A DNA stretch of 29,381 nt, from positions 1-29,381 of the forward strand of contig NZ_LGEG01000271.1 of the NCBI RefSeq assembly GCF_001280125.1. Reading direction: 5' to 3'. This document shows, in pieces, positions 1 through 7,307 of the stretch. Position 1 is the first letter of the stretch; every line of letters begins with the position of its first letter. Under the pieces are notes generated by a model, which saw nothing but the letters and a program-made list of their open reading frames with translations, did no database searches and was not told the origin of the DNA. The position numbers and the translations under genes are program-made. Origin of the DNA: Streptomyces sp. NRRL F-6492 (GTDB lineage: Bacteria; Actinomycetota; Actinomycetes; Streptomycetales; Streptomycetaceae).

Positions 1-125
1 GCGTGCTGCGCCTGCGTCGCCCGCTCACTCGGACCCGCCAGCGCCCGCTCACGCAGGACGTGCAGCTCGGCCACACGGCCACGGGCATCGGCGGGCTCGC
101 TCGGGATCTGGTCCACAACGGTCAT
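1..125 (-). CDS. accB: Acyl-CoA carboxylase beta (carboxyltransferase) subunit, N-terminal fragment
   Basis: Only the first 41 codons lie in the window; the gene runs off the left edge. The visible protein starts MTVVDQIPSEPADARGRV and continues through AELHVLRERALAGPSERAT and QAQHA. This is the N-terminal pattern of Streptomyces AccB/PccB-type carboxyltransferase subunits, in which an Ala/Gly-rich leader is followed by the start of the AQHAKGKLTARERI block. The family transfers CO2 from biotin on the alpha subunit to acetyl- or propionyl-CoA and supplies malonyl- or methylmalonyl-CoA in the cytoplasm. The start is the ATG at 125; no strong Shine-Dalgarno precedes it, but a TAGGGT -10-like box lies six bases upstream, so the mRNA may be leaderless. 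The assignment rests on N-terminal similarity recalled from known proteins, because the catalytic part is outside the window. Confidence 0.75.
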   Translation of the reverse strand, partial: MTVVDQIPSEPADARGRVAELHVLRERALAGPSERATQAQH

Positions 126-299
126 GTACTGACCCTACGAAGTCGGACAAGAAAACCTTGCCGTCGACTCCGTACAGTCTCGCGTGTCGATTCCTGGCGG
201 GGACGGACAGAACTGTGTCCCGTACGTCCCGAGTCAACAGCCGGACACCCCCTGTGTCTGTAGGGTTCCGACATAGACCTCGGTGAGGGCATCGCGTCC
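126..299 (-). promoter_or_regulatory. Upstream region of the acyl-CoA carboxylase gene
   Basis: This is non-coding sequence between the carboxylase start and the terminator of the next gene. On the minus strand a TAGGGT box (132-137) sits six bases before the ATG, the spacing of leaderless Streptomyces transcripts. No convincing -35 lies 16-19 bases further upstream. A TTGACT hexamer occurs further up but lacks a matching -10. I see no other structure here. Confidence 0.35.
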
Positions 300-334
300 G
301 CGGGCGGCACCCACCGTACCGGGGTGCCGCCCGC
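300..334 (-). terminator. Rho-independent-like hairpin after the GH101 gene
   Basis: A perfect 13-bp stem is formed by 300-312 (GCGGGCGGCACCC) and 322-334, with a nine-base loop. It lies about 50 bases downstream of the GH101 stop codon when read leftwards. There is no U tract, which is usual for actinomycete terminators. Confidence 0.7.
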
Positions 335-385
335 GTTCTTCACTTCCCTACAACGCGTTCCCCTTCAGGAAGGCGCTGTGGAGGT

Positions 386-3300
386 TCAGCCGCCGCAGTG
401 GAAGCGGGCGTCCCCCCAGTCCGCGTGATCGTTGCCGTTGCCGTCGCCGCCGTCGTCGACCACCAGGTCGACGTAGGACGCGCCGGTGACGTCGGCGGTG
501 AGCGACCAGGCGGGGTCCACGGCCTTGAGGACCGGGGACTTCGCCTTCTCCGTGCCGTCCGCGAGGACGCCGAAGCGGACGCTGCCCCGGCCGACCTGGC
601 TGTCGTCCGCGCCGACCTCGGCGGTGAAGGAGGTGCAGCGGCCGCCGAGGTAGTAGCGGAGGGTGGCGGGGGCGTGGGTGCCCAGGCCCTTGGCGTACGC
701 CACTCCCCCGATCCTCAGCGGGGAGCCGTCGCCGGCGCCGGTCCCGCCGTTGGAGAGGTCGCGCTCGACCGGTCCCCAGCCGTTGGCGGCCGAGGTCCAG
801 TCGTGGTCGCTCGCCCAGGTGTCGGCGGTGGGCGGCGGCGGCAGGGTGCGGACGGTGGCGGCGGCGGTCAGCCTCCGCTCGCCCCCGGCGACGGTGTACG
901 TGAGGGAGGCGTTCAGCGGGTACGACCGGTAGGCGGCGTCCACCGGCGGGGTCACCTGCCAGGTGGCGGTGGCCTTCGCGCCCGCCGCGACCGTGCCGAG
1001 GACGACGGGCGCGGCCGGTTCGGCGGTCCAGCCGTCCGGCAGGGCGAGGACGGCCCGCGCGCCGGTGGCCTCGGCGGCCTCGTCGTTGCCGAAGGTGACG
1101 GTGACCCGGTTCGGGCGGCCGGGCTCCAGGGTCTCGGGCGCGGCGACGGCGAGGGTGCCGCAGGCGGCGCGCTCGGGGGCCGGGCCGAGGTCGGTCACGG
1201 TGAAGCCGTCGAGGACGAAGTCGGCGCCGTCGGGGGCGTCGGCGCGCTTGCGCAGGCCGGTCCAGGTGTCGCCGCAGCCCGCCGTGACGGTCTCGGTGAA
1301 GTGCCCGGTGGTGCGCTGCTGTCCGATCGGGGTGCGGCGGGTCTCGACGGCGGCTCCGGTGCCGCCGGTGCGGTCGTAGCCGGTGACCCATTCGTACGCG
1401 CCCGCGTGGCTGGACTGGTAGTCGTAAGCGACGCGGTACTGGTGGCCGTCCTTCATCGGGACGGTCCAGGGCGCGGTCCGGTAGACGAGGCCGGTGTTCT
1501 CGTCGTGCGACTTGAGGGACTCGGCGCCGCCGATGACGTCGTCGACGAGCTTCCCGTTCCAGCCGGCCTGCGTGTAGGGGGCGTGGAGCTGGGCGATGTG
1601 GGTGCGCGGGTCGTTCGTGCCGCCGGAGTCGCCCTTGAGGAAGGGGCCCCAGCCCTGGTCGACGGCCTCGAAGTCCTCGTACGCCGTGGTCCCGGCCTTG
1701 GTGGCGGGGTCGTTGGCGACGATCCGGACGTCGTCGATCCGGACGGCGGCGGCGCTGCCGGCCGCGGCCTCGATCTTCAGGGTGGTGGCGCCGCGCGGCG
1801 CGGTGAAGGTGACCTTGGCGCGCTGGAGGCGGGTGTCGTTCCAGTCGGAGGCGGCGATCCGGTTCTGGAGCGGGGAGCGCTCGACGGTGACGGACGCGCC
1901 GCCGACGGAGAGGGTGGTGGGGCGGGTCTTCCCGGGTTCGACCTCGATCAGGGCGGAGGCGGTGTACCGCTCGCCGGGGGTGAGGCCGGTGATCCGCCGG
2001 CCGATCGATGCGGTGGCGGTGCCGGTGAGCTTCGCGCTGGTGCGGCCCCGGTCGTCGGTGTCGCGGGCGACGGTGCCGGTCTTCGTCCAGGCGGTGAGCT
2101 TCGCGTCGTTGAAGCCGGGGTCCTTCACCGGGGTGCCGTGGCCCCACCGCGGGTCGGCCTGGGCGGGGGCGGCGTCGGGGTAGAGGACGTAGGCCTGTCC
2201 GGCGGCGGCCTCCAGCGTGACCTTTCCGCCGGTGGGCCGTACGGTGGCGGTCTTCACGCGCCCGTTGTCGGTGAGCTCGTACACGGTGTACGAGCGGGTG
2301 CCGGACGGGACCTCCCAACTGGTCGTCCCGCCGGCCCTGTTGTAGTGGTAGAGCTTCTCGCCGCCGTCCCAGGGGAGCAGGTAGGCCTCGCCGTCGAGGA
2401 CCTTGCGGCCGTTCTCGTAGAAGGTGCGGCGGCCGTTCTCGACGGTGCCGCGGACGCCGCCGGTGAAGGTGATGTCGTCGCCGTTCCAGCGGGTGATCCG
2501 CTGCCGCTGGAGGTACTTGGCGGGGAGGTTGCGCTGCCAGACGTTGGCGGTGAAGGCGTTCCAGTCGGTCTCGCCGGTCCAGCCCTCGAAGTCGACGAGG
2601 GCGGTCTGGCCGAGGACCGGGTGGTCGTTCCAGACGTCCTTCTCGCCGTTGCGGATGAAGCGGATGATCCGCGAGTTGAGGCCCTTGTTGGTGGCGCCGC
2701 CGTAGTCGAGGTCGTTGGCCCAGTGGGACCAGAGGGAGGAGCGCTCGAACTTGTCCGCCCATTCGGTGGCGACGTTCCAGCCCTGCGCCTGGACGGTCCG
2801 CATCGTCTTGTCGGCGATCCAGCCGTGCGTGTAGTAGACGTCGATGTAGAGCGCGGAGAGGTTGGGGTCGGTCTCGTCGCGGAGCTGCTGGAAGCGGCGG
2901 GCGAGGTCGCCACTGTTGATGTCCCGGCGCTGGTCGATGTAGTAGCTCTGGTTGAGCCAGTTCCAGCCGGGCCTGGTCCTGTCGACGAGGGTCTCGCTGA
3001 AGTTCTTCGCCTCGGGGTACGACTCGGTGGCGTTCACGTGGACGCCGAAGCCGGCGTTCCACTTCCTGCCCTCCTTGAGGAGGGTGTTGAGGTCGGCGAG
3101 GCCGCCGGCCCGCTTGTTGTAGTTGCCGCCGTAGTCGGGGTGGGCGGAGTCGTGGCCCTCGGAGCCGTACCCCTTGAGCAGGGCGAACTGGCCGAGGCCG
3201 TCGGTGGCGAGCGAGATCCGCTTGACGTCGTCGAGGGTGCGCAGGAAGGGGTGGGTGGCCTGGGAGGCGAAGTTGAACGGGATGTGGGCGACGACCCGGC

Positions 3301-4249
3301 CGGGGGTCTGCTCGCTGCCGGGGGCCTTGATCCCGATCGTGCGGAAGGCGACGGCGCCGTCCTGCCAGTCGACGGCGCCGTCGGCGTTGGCGTCGGGGGT
3401 GACGACGACCTTGGCCCAGGGCAGGGCGTCGCCGCTCTCGGGCTGCGGGGCGCCTTCGCCGCGGTGGGTCCACTGGCCGGACCAGACGCCGACGCGGGTC
3501 TCGGTGCCGTTCCTGCGGGCCTGGTGCCAGAAGCGGGAGCCGTCGCGGGCGGAGGCGCCGGAGGGCTTGTCGTAGCTGGAGTTGGACTCGACGGCGGCGG
3601 CGAGGCGGCCGGTGTGGACGATCGCGTAGGCGGCGCCGACGGGGTTCGCCTCGGCCGGGGTGGCGTCGGTGACCCGCGCGAAGACGTCGGCGGTGCGGGT
3701 GGAGTCCGGGTCGAGGCGGGTGAAGGCGGTCGCGGCGCCGCCGGCGTCCGAGGAGCCGACGGAGACCAGGTCGTGGCCGGGTATGTCGATCGTCCCGACC
3801 CGGAAGGACTCGGTGTCGCGGACGGCGGTGATCCGGAAGGTGGTGGTCCGGTCCTGGACGTCGAGGCGCGCGTCGATCTCGACGCCGGGCAGGTCGGGGA
3901 AGACGAGGGTGTACGCGGCGGAGGCCGGCTTCAGGACGGGGGCGGCCTTGGTCCGGACGGTGCGGGCGGTGCCGTTGAGGACCACCTCGGTGACCGGGGC
4001 CGTACTGCCGAGGAGGCGGGCGCCGCTCGCGCGGTCGGTGTACGAGAGGACGCGGGGGAAGTCCTGGGCGACGGCGACGGAGAGCTGCCGGGAGGCGATG
4101 GCGGCGTCCGCGGTGACGCCCGCGGCGGTCCCGGCGAGCGGGCTCCGGGCGTCGGCGGGCCCGGCCAGGGCGACCACGGCGGAGGAGGCGGCGGCGAGCG
4201 CGCAGGCCGCGCGGAACCTGCGGCCTCGTGGCGAGTGAGGGAGGGGCAT
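386..4249 (-). CDS. Secreted endo-alpha-N-acetylgalactosaminidase, glycoside hydrolase family 101
   Basis: The 1287-residue protein has an N-terminal export signal (Arg-rich start, Ala-rich core, likely cleavage near residue 35 after GPADA). A galactose-mutarotase-like beta domain follows, then a TIM-barrel catalytic domain (about 290-600). After further beta and carbohydrate-binding modules come a NEW3-type domain near 1030 and an NPCBM domain from about 1140 to the end. GH101 enzymes release the core-1 disaccharide Gal-GalNAc from Ser/Thr of mucin-type glycoproteins. By alignment from memory with the Streptococcus pneumoniae enzyme, the nucleophile is Asp470 in ALYIDVYY and the acid/base is Glu496 in NVATEW. 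Motifs such as GGATNKGLNS, VDFEGW and GWNGKLVDDVI are also conserved. There is no LPXTG anchor, so it is probably released. The ATG at 4249 gives a proper signal peptide; the Shine-Dalgarno is weak. A possible -35 TTGACG is at 4280-4285. Confidence 0.92.
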   Translation of the reverse strand: MPLPHSPRGRRFRAACALAAASSAVVALAGPADARSPLAGTAAGVTADAAIASRQLSVAVAQDFPRVLSYTDRASGARLLGSTAPVTEVVLNGTARTVRTKAAPVLKPASAAYTLVFPDLPGVEIDARLDVQDRTTTFRITAVRDTESFRVGTIDIPGHDLVSVGSSDAGGAATAFTRLDPDSTRTADVFARVTDATPAEANPVGAAYAIVHTGRLAAAVESNSSYDKPSGASARDGSRFWHQARRNGTETRVGVWSGQWTHRGEGAPQPESGDALPWAKVVVTPDANADGAVDWQDGAVAFRTIGIKAPGSEQTPGRVVAHIPFNFASQATHPFLRTLDDVKRISLATDGLGQFALLKGYGSEGHDSAHPDYGGNYNKRAGGLADLNTLLKEGRKWNAGFGVHVNATESYPEAKNFSETLVDRTRPGWNWLNQSYYIDQRRDINSGDLARRFQQLRDETDPNLSALYIDVYYTHGWIADKTMRTVQAQGWNVATEWADKFERSSLWSHWANDLDYGGATNKGLNSRIIRFIRNGEKDVWNDHPVLGQTALVDFEGWTGETDWNAFTANVWQRNLPAKYLQRQRITRWNGDDITFTGGVRGTVENGRRTFYENGRKVLDGEAYLLPWDGGEKLYHYNRAGGTTSWEVPSGTRSYTVYELTDNGRVKTATVRPTGGKVTLEAAAGQAYVLYPDAAPAQADPRWGHGTPVKDPGFNDAKLTAWTKTGTVARDTDDRGRTSAKLTGTATASIGRRITGLTPGERYTASALIEVEPGKTRPTTLSVGGASVTVERSPLQNRIAASDWNDTRLQRAKVTFTAPRGATTLKIEAAAGSAAAVRIDDVRIVANDPATKAGTTAYEDFEAVDQGWGPFLKGDSGGTNDPRTHIAQLHAPYTQAGWNGKLVDDVIGGAESLKSHDENTGLVYRTAPWTVPMKDGHQYRVAYDYQSSHAGAYEWVTGYDRTGGTGAAVETRRTPIGQQRTTGHFTETVTAGCGDTWTGLRKRADAPDGADFVLDGFTVTDLGPAPERAACGTLAVAAPETLEPGRPNRVTVTFGNDEAAEATGARAVLALPDGWTAEPAAPVVLGTVAAGAKATATWQVTPPVDAAYRSYPLNASLTYTVAGGERRLTAAATVRTLPPPPTADTWASDHDWTSAANGWGPVERDLSNGGTGAGDGSPLRIGGVAYAKGLGTHAPATLRYYLGGRCTSFTAEVGADDSQVGRGSVRFGVLADGTEKAKSPVLKAVDPAWSLTADVTGASYVDLVVDDGGDGNGNDHADWGDARFHCGG

Positions 4250-4320
4250 GCGCACTAGTTGGCCCCGGCCCGGCGGCACCGTCAACGAGATCGCGCCGCG
4301 CGGGCGCCTCCAGTCCAAGA

Positions 4321-4358
4321 ACCCCCTTCGGTTAGTCCAAGTGGGCTCCGAAGGGGGT
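4321..4358 (-). terminator. Hairpin terminator between the two secreted-protein genes
   Basis: A perfect 11-bp stem pairs 4321-4331 (ACCCCCTTCGG) with 4348-4358 around a 16-base loop, directly after the small secreted protein gene (stop at 4382). On the minus strand TTCTTGG follows. On the plus strand a short T run (4367-4370) follows, so it may work in both directions. It separates transcription of the M15-like gene from the GH101 gene. Confidence 0.7.
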
Positions 4359-4381
4359 CCGTCGGCTTTTGTTCCCCGGGG

Positions 4382-4891
4382 TCAGCAGCCGCCGCAGTTG
4401 TAGAAGGTCACGTCCCAGTGGTTGCCCTCGTCGGCGTAGACGTTGCCCGCGCCGGACTTCCACTGCGGGGCGCCGTCACCGCGCACGCCGATGTAGGTGA
4501 AGGTGTTCTTGACGTAGTTGGTGAGGCAGGTGGCCTTGCCGAAGTCGAGCTTGTAGCCGTTCCAGTGGGAGTACGTGCCGCCCGCGTGCCCGGTCTCGGT
4601 GCCGCCCGTGATGTTGAGGCCGCAGCCGCTGGCGCTCTTGAGGGTCTGGGCGCCCTGGGCGGTGGCGAGGTTGAGCTGGTCGAAGGACGTGCAGGTCGGG
4701 ACGTTGCGGTTGGAGCAGCCGCCGGACGAGGACCAGGTGATCCCGGACGACTGGAACCGCGAGGTCGCGGCGGAGTGGCTGATCTTGGTGACCGCGTGGG
4801 CCTCGCCGGCGGAGGCGAGGACGCCGACGCCGGGCGCGAAGAGCGCGCCGAGGACGAGGGTGAGGGCGGTCAGGACGGAGCGGAGCTTCAT
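4382..4891 (-). CDS. Small secreted Cys-rich protein with M15-like zinc peptidase signature
   Basis: This is a 169-residue pre-protein. Residues 1-33 form a clear signal peptide ending SAGEAHA. The mature part has six cysteines (59, 67, 90, 122, 166, 169), suggesting three disulfides. It contains SHWNGYKLD with His109 and Asp116 spaced as in the H-x2-G-x3-D zinc signature of D-Ala-D-Ala peptidases (M15/VanX/Hedgehog fold), and EGNHW with Glu155 and His158 resembling the E-x-x-H catalytic and zinc pair. The preceding ITGGTETGH also looks like known wall-lytic domains. I infer an extracellular peptidoglycan peptidase, but the family is only suggested by these motifs. AGGAGG (4900-4905), eight bases before the ATG, fixes the start. 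It lies just upstream of the GH101 gene on the same strand, separated by a terminator. Confidence 0.72.
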   Translation of the reverse strand: MKLRSVLTALTLVLGALFAPGVGVLASAGEAHAVTKISHSAATSRFQSSGITWSSSGGCSNRNVPTCTSFDQLNLATAQGAQTLKSASGCGLNITGGTETGHAGGTYSHWNGYKLDFGKATCLTNYVKNTFTYIGVRGDGAPQWKSGAGNVYADEGNHWDVTFYNCGGC

Positions 4892-4952
4892 CGGGGGTTC
4901 CTCCTGCTGGTGACCGTGAGGGGGTGGGGACGGCGGTGCAGGTGGTGCGGAC

Positions 4953-5023
4953 GGCGCGCACGGCGTCGGTGACGCCGGTGTGCCGGGTGGCGCGCACGGC
5001 GTTCCCGACGCCGGTGTGCCGGG
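4953..5023. repeat. Two 35-nt near-identical tandem copies (period 36)
   Basis: Copies at 4953-4987 and 4989-5023 both begin GGCGCGCACGGCGT and end ACGCCGGTGTGCCGGG; only about five central bases differ. They lie in the 320-base divergent gap between the M15-like gene and the YceI gene, about 60-130 bases upstream of the former. They could be regulatory or simply a recent slippage duplication. Confidence 0.7.
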
Positions 5024-5037
5024 GGCGCGGGGAGGTG

Positions 5038-5082
5038 GTGCCGCGGTTCTACGCGCGTATGGTGCCGCAGTTCTACGCGCGT
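5038..5082. repeat. Two 21-nt tandem copies (period 24) with a TACGCGCGTA palindrome
   Basis: GTGCCGCGGTTCTACGCGCGT (one base different in the second copy) occurs at 5038-5058 and 5062-5082. The first copy runs into the perfect palindrome TACGCGCGTA. This is a separate repeat from the 36-nt one just upstream, in the same intergenic region. Confidence 0.65.
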
Positions 5083-5122
5083 CCGGAAGAGGGCGTCGGC
5101 CCTTTCCGGGGGCTTCCGGGTG

Positions 5123-5189
5123 AACATCTTCCGCAGATGTTGAATGTTGAACGGAATGAAGGTACGGTCATTCTCGTTGAAGGTTCAAC
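5123..5189 (+). promoter_or_regulatory. Promoter with three dyad elements upstream of the YceI gene
   Basis: A promoter TTGAAT (5140-5145), 17-bp spacer, TACGGT (5163-5168) predicts a transcript start near 5175. Three dyads overlap it: AACATCT-N5-AGATGTT (5123-5141), GTTGAATGTTGAAC (5139-5152, imperfect) and the perfect GTTGAA-GG-TTCAAC (5176-5189), which covers the predicted start site. The TTGAA/TTCAA half-sites resemble MarR-type operators. No regulator gene for it is visible in the window. Confidence 0.6.
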
Positions 5190-5211
5190 CAACCCCGAGC
5201 AAGGAGCAGTC

Positions 5212-5823
5212 ATGGGTCTCTTCGGCCGCAAGAACACCGAGTCCGCCACCGCCGTCGCCACCCTCCCGGTGGACCCGGCCCTGGCCGCCCTGACCGGCGA
5301 CTACACCATCGACCCCGCCCACAGCAGCATCGGCTTCACCGTCCGCCACGCCATGGTCACCAACGTCCGCGGCACCTTCGCCGAGCACGAGGGCGCGCTG
5401 AGGCTGGACGGGACGGACCCGGGCGCCTCCACCGCCTCCATCGACGTGAAGATCGCCTCCGTCGACACCGGCATCGCCGACCGCGACGGCCACCTGCGCA
5501 GCGGCGACTTCTTCGACGCCGAGCGGTTCCCGCTGATGTCCTTCCGCTCCACCCGCGCCGAACAGCTCGGCGGCGACACGTACCGGATCACCGGCGACCT
5601 GACCATCAAGGACGTCACCCGGCCGCTCTCCATCGACCTGGAGTTCAACGGCACCGCGACCGACGTCTACGGCAACGAGCGCGTCGGCTTCGAGGGCTCC
5701 GCCGAGATCCTGCGCTCCGAGTGGGGCCTGACCTGGAACGCGGCCCTGGAGACCGGCGGCGTCATGGTCAGCGACAAGGTCAGGCTGAACTTCGACATCT
5801 CCGCGATCAAGAACGCCGCCTGA
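5212..5823 (+). CDS. YceI-family polyisoprenoid-binding-like protein
   Basis: The 203-residue protein has the whole YceI lipocalin-like beta-barrel signature: DYTIDPAHSSIGFTVRHAM near residue 30, a central block with DRDGHLRSGDFFDAERFP, and the second half with ITGDLTIKDVTRPLSIDLEF and a C-terminal VRLNFDISAIKN. Members bind isoprenoid quinones or other long apolar molecules. There is no signal peptide here, so it is probably cytoplasmic, as is common in Streptomyces. The start at 5212 is set by AAGGAG (5201-5206) and by a promoter whose start site is near 5175. An in-frame upstream extension to 4924 would read through that promoter and is not credible. A strong hairpin terminator follows. 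Confidence 0.9.
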   Translation: MGLFGRKNTESATAVATLPVDPALAALTGDYTIDPAHSSIGFTVRHAMVTNVRGTFAEHEGALRLDGTDPGASTASIDVKIASVDTGIADRDGHLRSGDFFDAERFPLMSFRSTRAEQLGGDTYRITGDLTIKDVTRPLSIDLEFNGTATDVYGNERVGFEGSAEILRSEWGLTWNAALETGGVMVSDKVRLNFDISAIKNAA

Positions 5824-5849
5824 CCCCCCGGCCGCGAGGCCGCACGAGC

Positions 5850-5889
5850 GCGCCCGCCCGTCCGCCGCACTCCGGCGGACGGCGGGCGC
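5850..5889 (+). terminator. Hairpin terminator after the YceI gene
   Basis: 5850-5866 pairs with 5874-5889 (about 16 bp with one bulged C, seven-base loop). It lies 27 bases after the YceI stop and about 80 bases from the convergent esterase stop, so it may serve both genes. Confidence 0.72.
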
Positions 5890-5970
5890 TCGGCGTTTCC
5901 GGGGCGGGTCCGGCGGGCGCCGGGCCGCCTTCGCCGCCGCCTCCGGTCAGGCCGTTCGCCGCCCCTCCGG

Positions 5971-7128
5971 TCAGACCGCCTTGGCCGCCGCCTCCACCAC
6001 CGCCGGGACCAGCCGGTCGTTCTCCGGCGCGCCGGGACCCCCCACGAGGGCGAAGCGGCGGCGGGCGTAGGCGTAGGCGAGGCCGGTGGCGGGGTCGGCG
6101 AAGGCCTGGGAGCCGGGGGCGCCGCTGTGGCCGACGGCGCCCGGACCCAGCGACGGGTAACGGACGGCCGACGGGACGAAGCCGAGCCCGAAGGCGTTCT
6201 GCGAGCCCGTGACGAGGTCGGTGCCCTCCGAGTGGATCCGGGCGAACTCGGCGAGGGTGCCGGGGGCGAGGAGCGGGGGCCGGCCGTCCAGCCCGCCCGC
6301 GATCGCCGCGTACATCCGGGACAGGCCCCGGGCGGAGCCGACGCCACCGCCGGAGACCGGCGACTGGGCCCGCACGGCACGGGAGTTGCCGTACGCGACC
6401 ATGTCCAGCGGCGGATCGGCGCGGAGGTTGAAGGCGACGGCCGCCAGGCTGTCGGGCGCCATCGGGTTCGCGTCGAGGAAGGCCTGCTCCCGGGCGGTGG
6501 GGACCGCCGGCAGGGCCGGGCGGAAGCGGGGCTCCAGCTCCTCGGGCAGGCCCAGGTGGTAGTCCAGGGCGTACGGGGCGCGGACCCGCTCCTCGAACAG
6601 CTCCTGGATCGTCCGGCCGGTGGCCCGCACGACCACCTCGCCGACCAGGGCGCCGACGACGAGGCCGTGGTAGCCGTGGCCGGTGCCCGGCTCCCAGAAG
6701 GGGCGCTGGCCGGCGAGCCGGGCGGCGGTCCTGCGGTCGTCGGCCAGCTCCTCCAGGGAGAGGCCGCCGTCCGCGCCGATCACCCCGGAGCGGTGCGAGA
6801 GCAGCTGGCGCAGGGTGGTCTCCCCCTTGCCCTCGGCGGCGAACTCGGGCCACCAGGAGGCGACCGTGCGGTCGAGGTCCAGGGCGCCGTCCTGGACGAG
6901 GAGGGCGGTGACCAGGGCCATGGCGCCCTTGGAGCAGGAGTAGAGGGCGAGCAGGGAGTCCCCGTCGACGCCGTCACCGCCCCAGAGGTCGACGACGAGA
7001 CGGCCGCGGTGGTGGACGGCGAGCTGCGCGCCGCCGTCCCGCGCCTCGCGCGCCGCGACCTCCGCGAACACCTCCCGTACGGACTCGAAACCGGGTTCCA
7101 CCGTTCCGTGGACGTGGACGTCGCTCAT
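5971..7128 (-). CDS. Serine hydrolase of the beta-lactamase/EstB esterase family
   Basis: The 385-residue protein of the class C beta-lactamase fold has no signal peptide. The SxxK nucleophile motif is Ser64-Cys-Ser-Lys67 in LYSCSKG. A Tyr motif is Tyr153-His-Gly in WEPGTGHGYHG. A third-motif-like HSG (334-336) is in VGHSGAPGS. The YHG rather than YxN form and the lack of a secretion signal point to a cytoplasmic carboxylesterase or amidase (EstB/LipL type) rather than a true beta-lactamase. The substrate cannot be told from sequence. A GGAAGAGG stretch precedes the ATG at 7128. The gene is divergent from the clamp paralogue, and the shared gap contains a long inverted repeat. Confidence 0.88.
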   Translation of the reverse strand: MSDVHVHGTVEPGFESVREVFAEVAAREARDGGAQLAVHHRGRLVVDLWGGDGVDGDSLLALYSCSKGAMALVTALLVQDGALDLDRTVASWWPEFAAEGKGETTLRQLLSHRSGVIGADGGLSLEELADDRRTAARLAGQRPFWEPGTGHGYHGLVVGALVGEVVVRATGRTIQELFEERVRAPYALDYHLGLPEELEPRFRPALPAVPTAREQAFLDANPMAPDSLAAVAFNLRADPPLDMVAYGNSRAVRAQSPVSGGGVGSARGLSRMYAAIAGGLDGRPPLLAPGTLAEFARIHSEGTDLVTGSQNAFGLGFVPSAVRYPSLGPGAVGHSGAPGSQAFADPATGLAYAYARRRFALVGGPGAPENDRLVPAVVEAAAKAV

Positions 7129-7191
7129 CGCGCCTCTTCCCTGCTCACCGCCGTCGCGGCCGTGGTCGTGAGTGGTGCCGGTCGTCCCGGA

Positions 7192-7302
7192 CGACGGTAA
7201 CGGCCGCCACTGACAACGGAGTCGGGCAGGAACGGGCCGGGACCGGACCCGCGGGCCGGAGCCGCGGGCCGGAGCCGTTGTCAGTGGCCGCCGTTACGGT
7301 CG
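7192..7302. promoter_or_regulatory. 28-bp inverted repeat in the divergent promoter region of the esterase and clamp genes
   Basis: Left arm 7192-7219 and right arm 7275-7302 are inverted copies with two mismatches over 28 bp; the inner 23 bp have one. Both arms read CCGTTGTCAGTGGC on the outward strand, followed by GCCGTTAC. The spacer (7220-7274) holds a tandem 13-nt duplication GCGGGCCGGAGCC (7251-7263, 7264-7276). Each arm carries a TTGTCA hexamer and, next to it, a TANNNT box facing its own gene (TACGGT at 7295-7300, seven bases before the clamp ATG). The arrangement could be a two-site operator or a duplicated promoter element. Confidence 0.65.
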
Positions 7303-7307
7303 GCGGC

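Noticed and set aside
398..4258. Open frame of 1286 codons on the plus strand opposite the GH101 gene
   Set aside because: Its translation is low-complexity Val/Gly/Ala/Asp-rich with no family pattern; it is the GC-rich mirror of the true gene.
4250..4318. TTG start at 4318 for the GH101 gene
   Set aside because: Its would-be Shine-Dalgarno is the terminator stem of the upstream gene with too short a spacing, and it would put 23 residues before a good signal peptide.
4924..5211. Upstream extension of the YceI frame to 4924
   Set aside because: It runs through a promoter and operator and translates tandem repeats; the family starts at MGLFGRKN.
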